DNA of 64,000 nt from Orientallactaga sibirica (GCA_036365145.1 JAEOAD010000004.1:49754001-49818000), one strand, 5' to 3'. Numbered from the stretch's first letter, positions 1-12,430 are shown. Translations and numbers: made by a program. The notes: generated from the letters alone by a model not told the origin.

Positions 1-457
1 ATTTACCTAAGTAACAGAGTATAGTTTTGTCCATTTTGGTGTTTTTGAATATATGAATTTCTTTATTATTTTCAGAATAAATGATGTTTGGATGTTTGAA
101 AATTTTATCCATCACTGTTCCTTAATTTTCACTGACATATTATAGTCTACATGATGCCATCAAATTAGTTTATCCATTCAACTATTGGAAGGCATTTAAA
201 TTGATTCAGTTTAGGGATATCTGAAATTGCACTGCAATGAAAATATTTCCCATGCATTCCATAGCAAACCAGCATACATTTCTCCTGGGTCAATATCTGG
301 GATGGGGTATGGGATGTAAGGATATAAGACATGCATAACATCAACTTAACTAGATTGTCCTTACCTGGTTTTCAGTCTTGTAAATTTATATACTTTCATC
401 CTTATGCAATGTAGGCATAGACTTTTATCACTAACTGTCAGTTTGACATGTTAATTA
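1..457. other. Unique AT-rich non-coding DNA
   Basis: There is no open frame of note, no recognisable interspersed repeat and no RNA gene. The sequence is plain AT-rich DNA leading up to the poly(T) insertion. Confidence 0.6.
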
Positions 458-466
458 GGCTACTAT

Positions 467-502
<36 letters not shown>

Positions 503-515
503 GCTACTATTCTTT
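458..515 (-). mobile_element. Poly(T) insertion flanked by a 14-bp duplication
   Basis: The motif ggctactattcttt occurs at 458-471 and again at 502-515. Between the copies there is only T, in an uninterrupted run of about 33 Ts at 469-501. A perfect 14-bp direct repeat around a pure homopolymer looks like a target-site duplication made by L1-type machinery, with nothing but the poly(A) tail inserted on the minus strand. A SINE or L1 truncated at its extreme 5' end would look the same. Later T-run slippage may have changed the original length. Confidence 0.7.
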
Positions 516-2292
516 CCAGTGGCTTATCCATCCATTCAAAAACACTTAAGATTGTGTGTGTCAGAGACACTGTATCAGGCACAGGAAACAGGTAGAGACA
601 GCAGAAATGGCTTCACTATGTATAAAATAAACTGATAAAATTATATACATCTGTCAGTGCCCTAGGCTTCATATTTCCATAAATACTACAGCAGGTTAAT
701 TAACTGAATATTTCTTCAGAAAAGTCTCAGTGTAAAGGCAAAGAACTAATGTATCCTCCTGGTAGTGATTAGAGATCATATTGCACAGCAGGTCCCATTT
801 GCTCCCTCCCATTGGCTTCAGATATGCAATGTCTATACATATTATTCTGTGAAGTCACAGAAAAAAATCCTGGACTGCTACTTTGAAGGTTATAGGTTGT
901 ATGTATTAGCTTGGAAAATTGCTGCTGATGGAATGAAGATAGGGTGACTCGAAGCAGCAAAGAATGGCATATTATGCGTGTTGTCAAAATAAGGTTCCAT
1001 TAGTGTAGTTCTTAAAACAGAATTCTGATTTTATTCAAATCCAATGGACACTCTTTTCTGAGTGTCCATGCTATCACACATACATCAACTGTGCTCACAA
1101 TTACAAAATTAGTTCTTATAAATCATGTACAAAAGCACTGAATCATCATAACTTTAGGACTCAAATATAAATATACAATTGTGTCTGTAATGCAGAATAA
1201 AAGGGAAATAAGAACCTGAGAAAATCTGGCACTGAATATCAAGTAAAACACTGGGCAATATAGCAATTCTCTTATTCCCATACTAATTTGACAGAGGAGT
1301 TAATTCCGATAACCCAAGTATGGCAGAGGTCTGAACAGCATGCAACTAGAGAATTACATATCACCTGGAGATATACAAAAAATGGTTTTTCCACAACTAT
1401 ATTACTGCAGTGTTCTTAATCCATTAAAGCTTATATTATTTGAGACAAATGCTTCTTTTAGATAGATGTTTTCTCCCCTTTTGTGAGATCTGTTCTTTAA
1501 AATTCCACAGTGTGGAAACTCTTGATTATTTTATGCAACTTGTCACTGTCTTAATCCTTTGAAAACAAGAGAAAAATATGAGTCATGTACAATCTAACAG
1601 CTAAAAATGTTGTACTCTTCAAAATTCAAGTGTTAAAAAACAAATGCCAAAGGAATGCATGAATTTCATATTTTTGAATTTGCACTCAGTACAAGATGCA
1701 AACACCAGGATTATGTCTGCTGTGGATAGAGAAAGACTGCTGGCTCTACCAAGTGTCCATCATCCAAAGCAGTTGCCAGCATGTTTCTAGTCACAAATAC
1801 AAATTATTTACTGCTATATATTAGGTAATAGGGTAGATTTATTGTAGCAGAAGAGGCTGATAAAACCACTGGCAAGATTTAGCTTGTGGAAGTAAACAAA
1901 TTAACCAGAAGGAGCAGCTGGGGAGAGAAGTGCAGACATATGTGCATGCATTTGGTTAAAATGCAATGTTGACTTCAAAATGATGGGAAAAGAGTTCTCT
2001 TTCTCCTCCCGTGCTCACCCCAAGGCACAAATTTTAAAGAGGATATTTTCTACTTTCATTGTCTGTCTGCTTCTAGAAATCAGGTGTACTATATGTAAGA
2101 CTTCTATTATTGCTATAACTCTACAATCCCTCACAACAACCCCTCTGGCTATAAGAATCCATGGCTGTTACAAAAGTGTATATTCTCCTTGTCTGTTACA
2201 GAAAAATGAGAGGTGATAAGAGAGCCCTAGGTCTTTCACACTTGTCTCCATATAAATATGGCTTACAAACTATTTTTGCTTCATGTTTTGTA

Positions 2293-2296
<4 letters not shown>
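516..2296. other. Mostly unique AT-rich DNA
   Basis: No coding region is supported. The stretch at about 520-620 vaguely resembles the old mammalian repeat containing a 'catccattcaa...' motif, but it is too decayed to name. Short open frames at 765-947 and 1980-2352 have no recognisable domains and overlap frames on the other strand. Confidence 0.5.

Positions 2297-2331
<35 letters not shown>
2297..2331. repeat. (AG)n microsatellite
   Basis: An uninterrupted AG dinucleotide run of about 35 bp. The open frames through it (runs of Arg-Glu, or Ser-Leu on the other strand) come from the repeat. Confidence 0.95.
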
Positions 2332-2335
<4 letters not shown>

Positions 2336-2809
2336 GGCATGTACTACTATAGAGAGCACTTCTGAAAGTTCCAAGTTGGAACATAAAGCTCTTCCTTGGA
2401 TTATATACTTTCAATTATGCCTTCCTTCTGGCATTTTAACAGGTAGCATTTCAGTGATCAGTGAAGCCCTTGCATCTGCATATCCCTGTATATTATACTA
2501 GTTCCCAGTCTACTGATTCAGAATTACATCATTGTCAATATCATTTATAGACACTTATAAAAACAAGGTCTCTGGTATCTTACTTTTAACTGAGAATTTT
2601 AGTATACTAACAGACTATAATTTTATCACACTATCTTCCCATTATCTTTTTTTGTCCCTCCTCCCTTCCACTTATCCTCTTCCTCTTTCCAAGTAGTCCT
2701 GATTTGTTGCCTCATTCTTTTTGCACTTTGTTCTCTATGCAAAAATATTAGTAGACTCAACACTGTGCAGGTATTGTGAAGGTAACAATATTCATTGGAA
2801 GAACTGATT
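2332..2809. other. Unique non-coding DNA
   Basis: Nothing recognisable apart from a short pyrimidine-rich patch around 2640-2700 with no repeat period. Confidence 0.5.
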
Positions 2810-4008
2810 ACAGGGAGGGGAATGGCCTAAGCGAGGCCATGGGTAGAGAATGCATAAAAGAAAGGCAGGGGGAGGGTCAATCTAATCTCAAGATATTGTG
2901 AATAAGACTTATGTAAAATTACTTTTTTGAATAATGGCACATCTAGAAGCTGTAGACTGTTACTAGAAAATTTTCAGTACCTGGGATGGGATACCTTCCA
3001 GTGAGTTGTTGGCCAAGGAGGTCCCAGTAGCCTCCAAAACATTAAAGGCTTTTGCCAAAGCCCTTGGTTTCCCTTGAGAAACAGACAGTAAGACCCTATT
3101 GCTGAAGACATCTCTAGCCTGAGAGGCAAGGTCACTGAGAAAGCAAGCTGGTGCTGAGCAGAAAACCTTCTCCCTGTAGACCAGCCAACTGAAAGCTGGA
3201 AAAAGCTGCACTACATGCAGAGTATGGGAGACAGAAGTCATCAGCAGTGAAAACAGTGGACACTAAATATTCAAATTTGGCCAGACAGGCCCAAGGACTG
3301 AACGGGTGCAATAGTGGCATGTCTACTCTTGGGGTAACCAACTGCTCCATAATTGGACTGAAGGCCCTCTCTAAGGGAGGGAATACATACCTGGTACTGA
3401 AAAACCTAAACAAAAGTCTATGGTAGGTAAGGTCATGAGCCTTAGGGGCATAAAACCTGCTCTTGTCTGACTAAATGTATATACTATTCCCACCAAGCTG
3501 CCCTGAAAATACTACACTTAATGCTCATATTCACATATTAACGCTACTCTCACTTCTGCTTAGAGAAGCTTCTCTTTTCAGATGGCGATGACCACTGGGA
3601 TGACCCAAAAGGCAACATAGTGCTGAGAAGAAGGGATGGAGGAGTGCCCAGCACTGAAACACCTCTGTCACACCCTCCAAGGCTCAGAGACCATTGCGGA
3701 AGAGGGGATGGATAGAATGGAAGAGCCAAAGGAAGGGTACGACTCCTTACAATGCAACTGCCCAGACAGAAATTGGCCTTGATATCCATGACCTTGCTGT
3801 GCCTAGCAATACCTTCGCAAGACCCTCATAATAGAAGTAAAAGATAATGACATCAAATTAAAAGAGAGACTAATGGAGAGAGGGAGGGGATATGATGGAG
3901 AGTGGAGTTCTAAAGGGGAATGGGGGGAGGGTAGGGAAATACTATGCACTTTTTGTATGTAAGTATAGAAGTTGTCAATAAAAAAATAATTATTAAAAAA
4001 AAGAAAAA
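2810..4008 (+). mobile_element. L1 retrotransposon, 3' region (5'-truncated)
   Basis: This is a plus-strand L1 3'UTR. The segment at about 3075-3107 (gtaagaccctattgctgaag) recurs in the L1 at 33.94 kb. The 'gggtgcaatagtggca...ggtaaccaa' block near 3306-3346 recurs at about 6290 and 34170. It ends with a G-rich stretch, a 'gttgtcaata' motif and an A-rich tail at about 3978-4008, typical of rodent L1 3' ends. There is no ORF2 coding left. No clear target duplication was found, so the 5' boundary is approximate. Confidence 0.75.
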
Positions 4009-4931
4009 CAATCATGTATGCACCTGAGTCAGTTCATGTCATATCCAGAGAATTGCACTTCAAAGTCCTCCTCACAGCTACTTTCTATTCTAAAATTTCT
4101 TTTTCATCATTTCTGTGGTTCCTTTCAAAATACTTTAATTATGGCCCATGTGATACTTGAGACAAATGGGAATAGCATATCCAAGGCAACAACTTATCAT
4201 ACCAGGACTTAATATATTATATTTGAATGATTAGCAATGCCAAGTTACATAAAGAAAAATTGCATCTAAACATTACAGAACATTTATTTCCTATGTAATG
4301 AAAATATATGTCCACTTCTGGCTTTGATTCTATGCTTGTGTTCTGTCTACCATCTCATCATATCTGCACAGAATTTCTGGGAGCTTGGCATCTGTGGAAT
4401 CCACAAAATATGTTTTGAGTATCATCACTGTGCCTGGCATACTTCTTAACATTGGGAATAGAAGGAAAAATAGGAGGAACATTTCTCTGCATAGGATGTT
4501 TTGGGAGGTGATAGTCTATCTGGCAGTTTTCTAATTCTTTGCAGATTGCTAATCTGCAAAGACAGAACAGAATTATTAAGAAGCAAAGGTTGGTCCCTCC
4601 TAAGGGACACATCTAGGAATTGTGTCTTCTGGACCCTGATTGTAGTTACTCAGCTCCTTAACAATCCTCTGCATGAGTTCAACTTGCTGCAAAGAATAAT
4701 GGCTGTGATTTTTAATAAGAAATGTTTGCTAATTTGAATAGAACCCTTACCTTGAGATTTATAATATGTCATGTATATTTCATAAGCCCTGTATTATTGA
4801 GGATTTCAAATAATTGTTTCAGTCAGAGAGACTTTTGGTATATGCATTTGATTGGGATTATGAACAGAACACAGGTTCTCACCAAGGCCTCTTTAAATAA
4901 TCTCTACAGTATTTTCCTCCTATTCTGCTTT
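4009..4931. other. Unique non-coding DNA
   Basis: No gene or clear repeat. Around 4410-4480 there is a weak resemblance to a very old mammalian repeat ('gtgcctggcata'), too decayed to assign. Confidence 0.45.
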
Positions 4932-4946
4932 AAAAATACTTTTTAT

Positions 4947-5157
4947 GGGCTGGGGAGATGGCTTAAGGGTTAAGACACTTGCCTTCAAAGCCGAAGGGCT
5001 TAGGTTCAATTCCCCAGGACCCATATAAGCCAGATGCACAAGGTGGCACATGCGTCTGGAGATCGTTTGCTACATCGTGGCTAGAGGCCCTGCTGCACCC
5101 ATTCTCTATCTGTCCCTCTCTCTTATTCTTTCTGCTTTTCTCTCTCTCAAGTAAATA
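4947..5157 (+). mobile_element. B2-like tRNA-derived SINE with perfect 15-bp TSD
   Basis: This is the dominant SINE of the window. The head is 'gggctggggagatggctta' (box A region). 'ggttcaattcccc' (box B region) follows, then the tRNA-unrelated body ('ccagatgcacaaggtggcac', 'gaggccctgctgcaccc'), a CT-rich stretch and an A-rich tail. The target duplication aaaaatactttttat is exact at 4932-4946 and 5158-5172, so the element boundaries are certain. The perfect duplication suggests a fairly recent insertion. Confidence 0.95.
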
Positions 5158-5220
5158 AAAAATACTTTTTATATTTCAAAGATCAGTCAGGTTTTATGTC
5201 ACATAAAATAGGTTGAAAAA

Positions 5221-7049
5221 TTCTCCCTTAGAAATAGGAACCCTCATTCACTGTTGGTCGGAATGTAAGATGGTACAACCACTATGGAAAGCAATATGGA
5301 GACTCCTAAAAGGATGACTATAGAGTTGCCAACAGACCCAGTTATTCCACTACTGGGCATTTACCCTAAAAGCTCCATGCCTCAGTTCAGACAGATTTGC
5401 TCAACCATGTTTATAGTGCTCAATTCATAACAGTGAAGAACTGGAATCAACCCAGATGCCCATAATTAGACGAATAGATAACCAAGATGTAGTATAACTA
5501 CACAATGGAATTCTACACAGTAGTGAGGAAAAATGACACAATGAAATTTGAAGAAAAATGGTCAAACTTGGAATGGATCATTGTCAGCAAACTCACTCAT
5601 GGTCTCACTCATCTGTGGCTCCTAACTTGGATCTGCCCGAGTTGCTGATATACCTAATAGGCATCTCGAGGACCAGACAATAGGGAGGGTGGAGTGGGAT
5701 GGGAGGGTAAGGGGGGGTCACAAAACTACACCCTAATGTAACTGGTACCATAAAATCATATATCCTGAAAGACAGACTAAAAGGTTGGACCTTCATCAGG
5801 GCCTTAGCGGGAACACCTGAATCAAAGGGCCCAGGAGAGGGTATGATGAAGAACAACCTTAATCTTCTCCTGTTTCTCTTTCTCTCTTTTTTCTCTCTTT
5901 CTCCTCTATATTAATTATCATTTTCTTCCTTCTTTTCCCTTGGCACTGGCCTGTAACTCCAAGTACCATGATGCAGTTAACATCCACAATGAGCTGTTGA
6001 TCAGAGAGACTTACAAGGTTTCACATAAGAAGACAGACTCTGTCAGAATACTTGATTACCAACCAAAGGTTAATGGTAACATCATACTGTCAAGGACAAC
6101 ATATGCTGTTGGTACATAACATGGAGAGACCTGGCTGGAATCTGGAAGAGAGTCAGTTCCCAGACAGTCAGTTTGTCTAGTGCCAGAGGGTGCTACATGA
6201 GTGACTAGGGGAAAATGGCCAACATCTGTCCAAGCAACTTGTAGTCTTAAGCTACTCAGCAAGCAAACAACCTGATGTGTTGCTCACCCAAGTGCAATAG
6301 TGGCACACAGCCATGGTGGGTAACCAAGTGCTCTTGAATTGGCTAAAAGATCCACTCAGTAGAACAGAACCCATAGCTGGAACTGGGAAACAAGTCAGAA
6401 TCATATCCAAAAAATGAGTTCACGCCCCCAATATCAAGCTCCCACCAATCTGGGGCTATAAGAGGGCCTACACCTATTAAATTCCCTCTAAACTAATAAT
6501 GGTTATCTCATTTATCTGGAGCTGACTTCACTCTCCATTGGAGAATTTGCTACTCATTATCAGATGGACGCAGATACTAAGGAGAGAATCAGCCCATCGC
6601 ACTTCACTACAGCCCCAGCTGAAACCATAGAGTAACTGGGGAAATGAGCAAGAATGCTGTTTTCATGGTAAGCTGGTATCAACACGAGGGTGAAGAAGAT
6701 GGACACAAAGAACACTAACTCCTACCAAACCAGAGATCCAGAGACACAGAGGATCCCAAGACTTCATCACTGAAGTAGACCTAAAACAAACCCATGGCTC
6801 AGGGAAATTTGCGGGAGAAGGGGCGGAAAGATTGTTAGAGGCACAAGTTGGGACATTATACACAGAATCATTGTCTCTTCCCCATAACTGATCGCTACCC
6901 CCACAATGCATGACCCACAATCCCCATGGGGATAACTGGCATCCCCAAGGAGGAGGGTCCCTTTGGAGGGGGAGGACAGGAGGAGGCTAAAGATAGCACC
7001 AACATGTTCTATTTACAGACTATGTACATGATTAATAAAGACAAAAAAT
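5221..7049 (+). mobile_element. L1 retrotransposon 3' half: ORF2 C-terminal remnant plus 3'UTR
   Basis: At about 5230-5620 the sequence follows the end of L1 ORF2: 'aggaaccctcattcactg', then the motif corresponding to a PLLGIYP-like block (ccactactgggcatttaccc). A later block (tagtataactacacaatgg) precedes the terminal '...ctcactcatctgtgg'. The frame is broken, so this is not a functional coding region. The 3'UTR runs to about 7049, with a CT-rich tract at about 5866-5945 and a tail ending 'gattaataaagacaaaaaa'. Likely target duplication: ttctccctt after an A run at 5221-5229 and again at 7050-7058, with small differences in the A run. Confidence 0.85.
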
Positions 7050-7058
7050 TTCTCCCTT

Positions 7059-7469
7059 CTCCCATCATAGGTCTAAATCAGGACTCAATACCCACAAGTA
7101 GATAGATGGTATAGACAACTGCTCTTCTGCCTCACCAGACTCCAACAGTCTTTTTTTTCCCCCTTATTTTAAATGTTGTCTTTGCATGCTCCAAAACAGA
7201 ATGAGAAAACAAACACATAGGTTAAATAAAATTAAATAAAAGCACTTAGACTTTACTTGAGGACTCAAGCACAATCAAGATTAATGAGGAATTATCTCTC
7301 ACTGGGAATAGAGAAAAGGTGATCCTTCTTTCAAATATGAAATATGTTACAACAAGACACTCTTCTTGTTTCTGAAGAAACCTGTCTATCTCATTGTGTT
7401 TCATTACCCAGTAAGGAAGAAGGACATATTCTTCCTCAGTCAGCTTAGGATACTCTAAATTAATATCAT
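7059..7469. other. Unique non-coding DNA
   Basis: Downstream flank of the L1. No gene or clear repeat beyond short A- and T-rich runs. Confidence 0.45.
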
Positions 7470-7745
7470 AGATAGATATTTATTTCAGCCCTGAAGGCTG
7501 GAAAGTTAAAGATCAAGTGCTGCAGAACATGTCCTATTTGAAAGCATTCTTCTTGCCACAGCTTCACATGGTGACAAGAGAAAAAAAAAAAAAACAGTCT
7601 TTCAGGTCTCTCCTGTTGAGGGCACTAATCCCCACATGAAGATTCTAACCTCATGAACTACTTACCTCCCAAAAGACCCAGCTCCAAATGCCACGATCTC
7701 AAGGGAAATGGAGACAATACCACAATAGGGAAGTGTGTGATCAAA
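7470..7745 (-). mobile_element. Old MaLR (MST/MLT1-like) LTR fragment
   Basis: Blocks such as 'ctgaaggctggaaagttaaagat', 'cttcacatggtgaca', 'gagggcactaatccccaca' and 'cctcccaaaagacccagctcc' follow the reverse complement of MST/MLT1-type MaLR LTRs in order. The element is heavily diverged and carries an A run at about 7580-7595. The open frame beginning at 7653 lies over it and has no support as a gene. Confidence 0.5.
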
Positions 7746-9529
7746 TTCAGTCCTAGACATAAGTGGAGCTATGCAAGGTGCAAAAGTAATGCTCATGCTG
7801 ATGCACAAAAGTCACATGTATATATCCAGCACTTGAGACTGTTGCACTCATCGCTGATCCCTCATAAAGCTTCACTTTGGAGTGATACTCTAAGGGACGG
7901 AAACAAGCCTGGTAACAGTTTTCCAGGTCTCGTTTTGTAAGAGGTGCCCATCAAGTTGATATTTAACTGCATTGGAAAACAATGTGTTGTGCTTAAAACC
8001 AGCTCTTTGGATATATAGCAGGGGCTCTAATCCAGCATTCATATAATGTAGTACTTTAAGAACCTGCTGAGAAGTAAAATTAGCAGACACATTGCTTTTG
8101 ACACAATCAAGCCTATATGAGTATTTAACAGTGGTAAAGAAAGAAAATAATCACTGAAAATAGCAAGCACAATTATCTTTGTGCATTTCAGAGTTTAAGG
8201 GGCTATCACATACACCGTGCATTAAAACACATCAATTCAAGTATGAGTGATATGAATAAACTGATTCTGCCCTGATTTTTCCCTGAAGAATATCTTACTT
8301 CTTTACGTAAGATCAGATACTGATATTCTTAAATTCCTAGGTACTTGTTGCTCTTATAATGTTAGAAAATTCAGTGATGTCTTCCATTTATAATTTTACA
8401 TATCTACTTTGATTATGGGTAGACAACATGCAGCAAACATATCCTATATTTTTTTGCATAGTGTCTAAGATAGTGTTTGACAGACAGAAGGCATCTAACA
8501 AATAGTTTTATAGGGGTTTATCAGTAGTATGTATAGACATGCCTGTGAAAGAAATAAAAGAGATTATGTTATATGGCAAATGATTCAGCACTAATCCTTC
8601 ACTTACTGATATAATTTGTACATCTTAGGGATGGAAGGTTTGCTTTTGCTCCCATTTTGGAGGTGTAGTCATTCCATCATGGCAGAAAATGTGTGTCAGG
8701 AGCATGGGGCAACAGCTCATCTTGAGTCCAGTCAGGAAGCAGAGAAGAATGCAAGTGCCCACCTTTTCCTCCCATTTTCCCTCTTTATCTAGCCTATGTG
8801 CCAATATAAGGAAGGCCACCCACATTCAGACACTCTTCCATCTTCAGCTAAAATTCTCTGCAAATGTGTTGACAGACATGCCCAAAGTATTGTATTTAAG
8901 TGATTCTAAATCTAATTAAGTTGACAATGAAGATTAAACACCATAATTTCCATGTGGTGTTCCTAAACCAGAGGGCACAGTCATTTTGCTAATGCTTGAT
9001 TTTCCCTGGTATGGAAGAAAATCATTCAATATACAGAAATTATACATATGATATGACTCTAGTAGAGGCAAATTCAGCACCCCAGATTAGATGGCATCTG
9101 AACAAACAAACTTCAAAGGCACATTCCCTGTACTCTAAAATGGACAAAGTCTCACCACTTAGAATGAGCATAAAACAAGTTAGAGGTTCAAGATGGAAAC
9201 ACATCACATGCTAACTCTAAGACAATATTAAACCATAACCATAGCCTGCAATTTTGCAAAGCTAAGAAACATTTAAGATTAATAGAAAAATGGAACTTCT
9301 ATAGCAACAACAGATCGTGCTTAAAATTAAAGCTACTATTGCAATAAATGGAACAGATTATGTGCAATTTCTGGATAACAATGTGAACAAGGTTCACTAT
9401 CCTTCCAGAGGCACAATTGCATAATGAAAGCACATTCTGTCAGTAAACTTAGTATTTGTTTGAGAAGTTAGCATCGATCATTGGTCATGCCTCAGACACA
9501 CAGTAATTCACTGGGGCTAATAAATCAAG
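7746..9529. other. Mostly unique AT-rich DNA
   Basis: No gene is supported. About 8455-8500 ('gtgtttgacagacagaagg') resembles the 3' part of a MIR, but weakly. Open frames at 8625-8919 run on both strands at once and show no domain. Confidence 0.45.
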
Positions 9530-9660
9530 TAAAATCATGTAACTACTGAGCTACAGTTTTCTTATGTGCACAAAGGAAAATATATATTTAACTCAGTGAG
9601 TTGCTGCATACTTATAAGTCATAATGTAAGTAAGATAGCTAATAAACATTCAGTAAATGT
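9530..9660 (+). mobile_element. MIR SINE fragment
   Basis: The MIR order is visible although diverged: 'ctacagttttcttatgtgc' (the cagtttcctcatctg block), 'gagttgctgcatac' (the gttgctgtgagg block) and 'aaacattcagtaaatg' (the caataaatg end). Confidence 0.6.
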
Positions 9661-10680
9661 GTTTTTCTTGTCTCTTGAAAGACATTCATGTATATTAACT
9701 TTGAAAAATGCCTGTTAGATTAAATGAGAATTGTGGGCCATGAGTGCACAACAAAGGATCACATATCATTATCACTCCAATGGATACCAAGATTCATATA
9801 ATTCTTGTGAAAGCTTGATGAGACATGAAGCATAATTGAATGAACATACCATGCTGCCAATTTTTGTGTCATTGAAACAAGTTGTTGATTGATTTTAGAA
9901 GTGTTCCAAAGGGGCATGAGGTTTAATATATATTCATTTCTTCTGTGATGAATATCTAGCACAACTAGCTTTTTATGATTCTACAGTTCGTGTGCGTACT
10001 ATGAAATCCTTGGTTCAATCCCTATCCTAAAAGAATTCCACAGTTTGCATAAATAGATTGTGTATGGAAAACTCACATGCTTTTTACAATGGAATCAAGG
10101 ATTCTTCTTCTCTATTTTGGGACATTATATAAGGTACTTAATGACAAAGGGGGAAACTGGTTAATTGTGTGATTCCTTAGAACTAATGAAACACTTTACA
10201 AAAATGACTACAAGAAAGTGAACTCGATAGCCAAATCAGTAGCTTGTGCCTTATAAATTATAGCTAATTAGCAAAAATAAAATTTCTGTATGACAAAATG
10301 ATTATGACATTTGCCCAGAATTATGTGATCAGTCAACTGCCTGCTGAAGATGCATCCTCAAATCATTTTGATTCAATGCTTAAATCCTTTGGTATGCTAT
10401 TTAAGAAGATTTTGGAACAAACTGGAGATATTTGCACTTCACATAGAAATTGCTAAGATCATTGACCCAAGACTGAGTAAGAAGGAATTGTTTTGATTGT
10501 TTTAACCTATTTGAAAACCAAGGATATGTTTTGAAAATTTGACATTCTTTCACACTTTCTCAGGTGGCATATATAGTAAATAAGTTTGACCTATATCATT
10601 ATGAAAATTAAATTTGTATATCCAATTTTAATAATCATTTATATTCCTGAAAATATATCCTATCTTTCTTTCCCTTATCC
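9661..10680. other. Unique AT-rich DNA
   Basis: No gene, RNA gene or recognised repeat. Confidence 0.5.
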
Positions 10681-10800
10681 CTTTCACTCATCTCATCCTT
10701 CCCTTTTTCTTATTTATACTAGAGTTTAAACCTAAAGCCCCTTTTACTCATCTCATCCTTCCCTTTTTCTTATTTATACTAGAGTTTAAACCTAAAGCCT
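10681..10800. repeat. 60-bp tandem duplication, two copies
   Basis: 10681-10740 and 10741-10800 are head-to-tail copies with a period of exactly 60 bp. I count two differences: the fifth base (c/t) and the last base (c/t). Near-identity in an otherwise old neighbourhood points to a recent duplication or a two-unit minisatellite. Confidence 0.97.
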
Positions 10801-11064
10801 CACATGTGCTAGCCAACAAATATAGCACTGATCTACAGCAAATCCAATGAAACTTTTCTAAAATCCACACAGTAGTGCTGACTAGACAAAATTTTTATAA
10901 AATATTTATCATTATTACTAAAATCATAGATATAGTTACAGTTTATCAATAAAAACATTTTCCAATTTTAAATCAGTGTTTTCAGTTCTGAAAGTAATGG
11001 GATTATGTGTACTATAACAACCTATAATCCAGATGATGAAATAACTTTATTTAATTAAATAACA
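10801..11064. other. Unique AT-rich DNA
   Basis: Nothing recognised. Confidence 0.5.
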
Positions 11065-11135
11065 GTTTGTAGTACTAGGTATCAAACCTAGGGCTTAGTT
11101 AGGGCTCTACCAACAAGTTACACCCAAGAACCAAT
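11065..11135 (-). mobile_element. ID-like SINE fragment
   Basis: 'actaggtatcaaacctaggg...agggctctaccaacaagtta' is a degraded reverse complement of the ID-type tRNA-derived head, whose reverse consensus reads roughly 'gggattgaacccagggc...gctctaccactgagct'. Confidence 0.5.
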
Positions 11136-11777
11136 GAAAGAGTTTTAAATCAAGTTGCAAAATGAGAAATCCATATAAGCATAATGCTGATGTAGCAGTA
11201 ATAAATCCTTCTCATTCTCTTTACTTAAAATCAATCATCTCCTAATTGATAGCATCTTACTATTAACCAAAACTTGCTAGAGAGAAAGAAAATGACTGCA
11301 TCTTTCCAACTTTATCTGACGATATGAACAGATTTTTTTTTCCTTACAGGAAACACATGAAGTAACAAAATAATAATATTGCATTTTCTTTGTGCCCTCA
11401 AATAATTTTCTTGGATTAGAATAATTTATCACTATGTTTTGAGAATTTGAACTTGCTTAAAAAATATAACTTATTAGTTGTTCAGACTATTCTGTTCTAA
11501 CCTGTATACCTGAATGCTCTTTAGGCATTCTTTGCTATCGAAAAACTAAGTAAATCCTTGGTAACTTTTAGGGACAGAGAAATAAACTTATGAGTCATAA
11601 CTTATGTGCCTCCCAAGTGCTGTCTTTCAACATTCTGATTATAGGCCAAAAAGGAAGCACATCTCACATCTTAATCCAAAAGTACATATACGCATATTCA
11701 ATTAACAACATTTTTCTTCAAAAAGTTAGGAGTTTTCCTATAGGTGTAAGAAACTGATCAGTTTAGCATAAATTACC
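11136..11777. other. Unique AT-rich DNA
   Basis: No gene or assignable repeat. Confidence 0.5.
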
Positions 11778-12125
11778 TGTTACAATTTATCTTCATCATC
11801 AACTTGACTGGATAGCAAAGTACCTAGGAGATTAGTCAAGCACACCACTGGGTGTGTCTGTGAGAGCATTTCCAGAGAGGAGGTAAGAACAGTACCATAT
11901 GTAAGCAGAACCATCTGAGCTAGGGCTCAGAAAGAATAAAGGGGGAAAAAAGGAGACAGCCAGGGAGGCTGAGCATTCTTCTTCTGTGCTTCCTGGCAGC
12001 CATTGTGAGCTGCTTTGCTCTGCTTCACAGTCCTTACCATGAGGAACTAATCCTTTGAAACAGAGATAAAAATACATCTTTCATCCATGAAGTTGTTTTC
12101 TAACAGTGATCAAGACTGACTAGCA
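11778..12125. mobile_element. Rodent URR1-like interspersed repeat (tentative)
   Basis: The blocks 'cttcatcatcaacttgactg', 'cctaggagattagtcaagc', 'gggtgtgtctgtgagagcat' and 'ttccagagagga' match a rodent repeat I recall as URR1 (usually placed in hAT-Charlie). I cannot confirm the family name or the terminal inverted repeats. The middle contains an A/G-rich patch. The minus-strand frame at 11832-12077 lies wholly inside this repeat. Confidence 0.45.
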
Positions 12126-12397
12126 TACTGTCCCAAAATTTTATGCTAATGATAAGTTTGAGAAAACACCAAAAGCAGAAAGGTAACTCTGACCTTTCCA
12201 TGACCCTTGTCCCTCAGTCAGAGACATCATGAAGATACTGAACAAACATACTTGCATGATTATCTCTTTTGAAGGTTAGGTTAGGTTACAGCTTCAGATG
12301 TCACCTTTGGTTTAGAAGTAAACAAAGATGCACAGTGGTACTGATTAAAGATAATTGTAAATGCTAGGTAAATATGCATATGGTCCCATAACATTTT

Positions 12398-12398
<1 letters not shown>

Positions 12399-12428
<30 letters not shown>

Positions 12429-12430
12429 TG
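12399..12430. repeat. (GT)n microsatellite
   Basis: A GT dinucleotide run of about 30 bp next to an ID-like fragment. Confidence 0.9.

Noticed and set aside
2297..2331. CRISPR-like or structured array
   Set aside because: All regular arrays seen are mono-, di- or tetranucleotide microsatellites without spacers.
4947..5157. tRNA gene
   Set aside because: Box A and B-like motifs belong to a tRNA-derived SINE. There is no cloverleaf acceptor pairing, and the body, CT run and A-tail are those of a retroposon. The same applies to the other SINE heads.
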